From contig JBCDBH010000130.1 in NCBI GenBank assembly GCA_039184055.1, positions 1-14,444 of the forward strand: a stretch of 14,444 nt of DNA. Reading direction: 5' to 3'. How positions within the stretch are numbered: the first letter of the stretch is position 1; each line of letters opens with the position of its first letter. The stretch comes from JBCDBH01 sp039184055 (GTDB lineage Bacteria > Acidobacteriota > Thermoanaerobaculia > Multivoradales > J023). The notes beneath the pieces are model-generated. The model saw only the letters and a list, made by a program, of their open reading frames with translations. It was not told the origin of the DNA and ran no database searches. Of this stretch, positions 13,532 through 14,444 are shown one piece after another. The position numbers and the translations under genes are program-made.

Positions 13532-13556
13532 GAAAAAGGCCGCGGCGAACCGCGGC
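13532..13556 (-). terminator. Rho-independent terminator of the amine oxidase gene
   Basis: GCCGCGG (13539-13545), loop CGAA, and CCGCGGC (13550-13556) form a 7-bp GC stem. On the minus strand it is followed by CTTTTTCG. It lies about 70 bp past the amine oxidase stop. A second 6-bp-stem hairpin (13578-13597, GACCGG/CCGGTC) lies between them. Confidence 0.8.
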
Positions 13557-13625
13557 GGGTGAACGAAGCTCCGGAACGACCGGACGGCAAGCCGGTCCGC
13601 ACGACCGGCGTGGTGGGGACGCGAG

Positions 13626-14444
13626 CTAGATACCCTCGACCATCAGACGCGTGTCCGGCAGCCTCTCGAGATAAGGGACCTCGAGGTCGGGTCGCGTCAT
13701 GCGGTTGAGCGCATTGACCGACGAGGCGATCGCTCCTTCTTGCCAACCGGGAAGAGACGACAGCTGGTCACCGATGATGAAAAAGACCGGTGCGGTCCGC
13801 GCGCCATCGGCGGAGATGATCTCGGTTCCCTGGGTGAGCTCGTTGAAGTGATCGGTGGCGTCATCACCGAGCGTATTCCACTGCGCCCAGCCGCCTTTGA
13901 TGTACGGCATGTTTTGCCAGGCGATCGCGACGCCTTTGCCCAAGCCCTCGGCAAAGGGCTCGTTGAAGAGCGCGGCGCCTTCACGCGCGTCATCGAGTCG
14001 CTCGGCCACCGGCATGCGCCCCGCCTGGTGAGCGTCGTTACCGAAGTTGTAGGCGCCGGTCAGCACGCCTTTTTGATCGTGGTACGCCTCGGACGGATAC
14101 CAAACCTGGGTGATCGGGTGTTCGGTCCATGAGATGCCACCGAAGATCGGTACGACCCCGACTTCACTCGCCTGGACTTCCTCGACTTCGGCATCGGTCG
14201 CGGCATCGTGCCGCGTCTCGAACGCGCCGCCCTGCCACAGGTGTCGATCAGCTTGCCAGCCGACTTTGGTGGTGTCGGCCAGAAAACGACGGACATAACC
14301 ACCGTCTTCTCGTTGCTCGGCACCCGGCTCGAATTGCGCCCTGTAGACGGCATCGAGGCCGTCTTTGAACGGCTCGGCGAAACCCTTACCGCTTCCCAAC
14401 TCCTGAAGGCCCTCGGAAACGATGCGTTTCAGAAAGGGTATGGG
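13626..14444 (-). CDS. Flavin amine oxidase / L-amino-acid oxidase-like, C-terminal part
   Basis: The gene runs off the right edge: the frame is open through 14444, giving the last 272 residues with no start in the window. Recognisable segments are GGISWTEHPITQVWYPSEAY, KGVLTGAYNFGNDA, the PYIKGGWAQW block, and GDQLSSLPGWQEGAIASS near the C-terminus. In flavin-containing amine oxidases the last corresponds to the FAD-contacting G-[DE]-...-P-[GA]-W-x-E-G-A motif. The N-terminal dinucleotide-binding GxGxxG would lie outside the window. The family oxidises primary amines or amino acids with release of hydrogen peroxide and ammonia; the substrate cannot be told here. The TTG at 14399 is not a real start because homologous sequence continues upstream of it. 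It is terminated before the receptor gene. Confidence 0.88.
   Translation of the reverse strand, partial: PIPFLKRIVSEGLQELGSGKGFAEPFKDGLDAVYRAQFEPGAEQREDGGYVRRFLADTTKVGWQADRHLWQGGAFETRHDAATDAEVEEVQASEVGVVPIFGGISWTEHPITQVWYPSEAYHDQKGVLTGAYNFGNDAHQAGRMPVAERLDDAREGAALFNEPFAEGLGKGVAIAWQNMPYIKGGWAQWNTLGDDATDHFNELTQGTEIISADGARTAPVFFIIGDQLSSLPGWQEGAIASSVNALNRMTRPDLEVPYLERLPDTRLMVEGI

Overview
The window looks like part of the chromosome of a GC-rich Gram-negative bacterium. A TonB-dependent outer-membrane receptor, a lipobox lipoprotein and many Sec-type signal peptides point to a diderm cell. The Ig-like domains of the form 'GW...VxGWALxxGG...VDG' and the GC-rich tandem repeats remind me of Acidobacteriota (Thermoanaerobaculia-like), but that placement is inference only.

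Left part (11-2148): a minus-strand gene encodes a TIR-domain protein with what appears to be an inactive STAND-like module, a candidate immune or NAD-depleting effector. It is followed by an unusually long non-coding stretch of almost 900 bp. That stretch holds a Fur-box-like site, a diverged ~42-bp tandem repeat array with a short continuation, a striking pair of identical-arm palindromes (1953-1992), and a leader hairpin.

Centre (2149-7685, plus strand): a tightly coupled five-gene operon in which every junction is an ATGA stop/start overlap. The first four genes are diverged paralogues of one exported family that I do not recognise. All four keep a P-x-W-V motif, two cysteines 85-89 residues apart, and a C-x(2)-[DH]-x-R...P-x-[VI]-G-[DE] block. 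The fifth gene is an exported metzincin-type zinc protease with calcium-loop-like motifs, no visible prodomain, and a long tail of five beta-sandwich-like domains. This operon is the best candidate here for an undescribed system. One testable idea is that the four small exported proteins inhibit, chaperone or present the protease.

Right part (7729-14444, minus strand): separately terminated genes. In transcription order from the right edge they are a flavin amine oxidase fragment running off the window, a 778-residue TonB-dependent receptor, an exported helical-repeat protein, a small lipoprotein resembling DUF3558, and an exported cysteine-rich protein convergent with the protease operon. 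Two convincing rho-independent terminators and two weaker hairpins separate the units. Most minus-strand starts were set inside longer open frames because a strong Shine-Dalgarno and a signal peptide lie downstream of the longest possible start.
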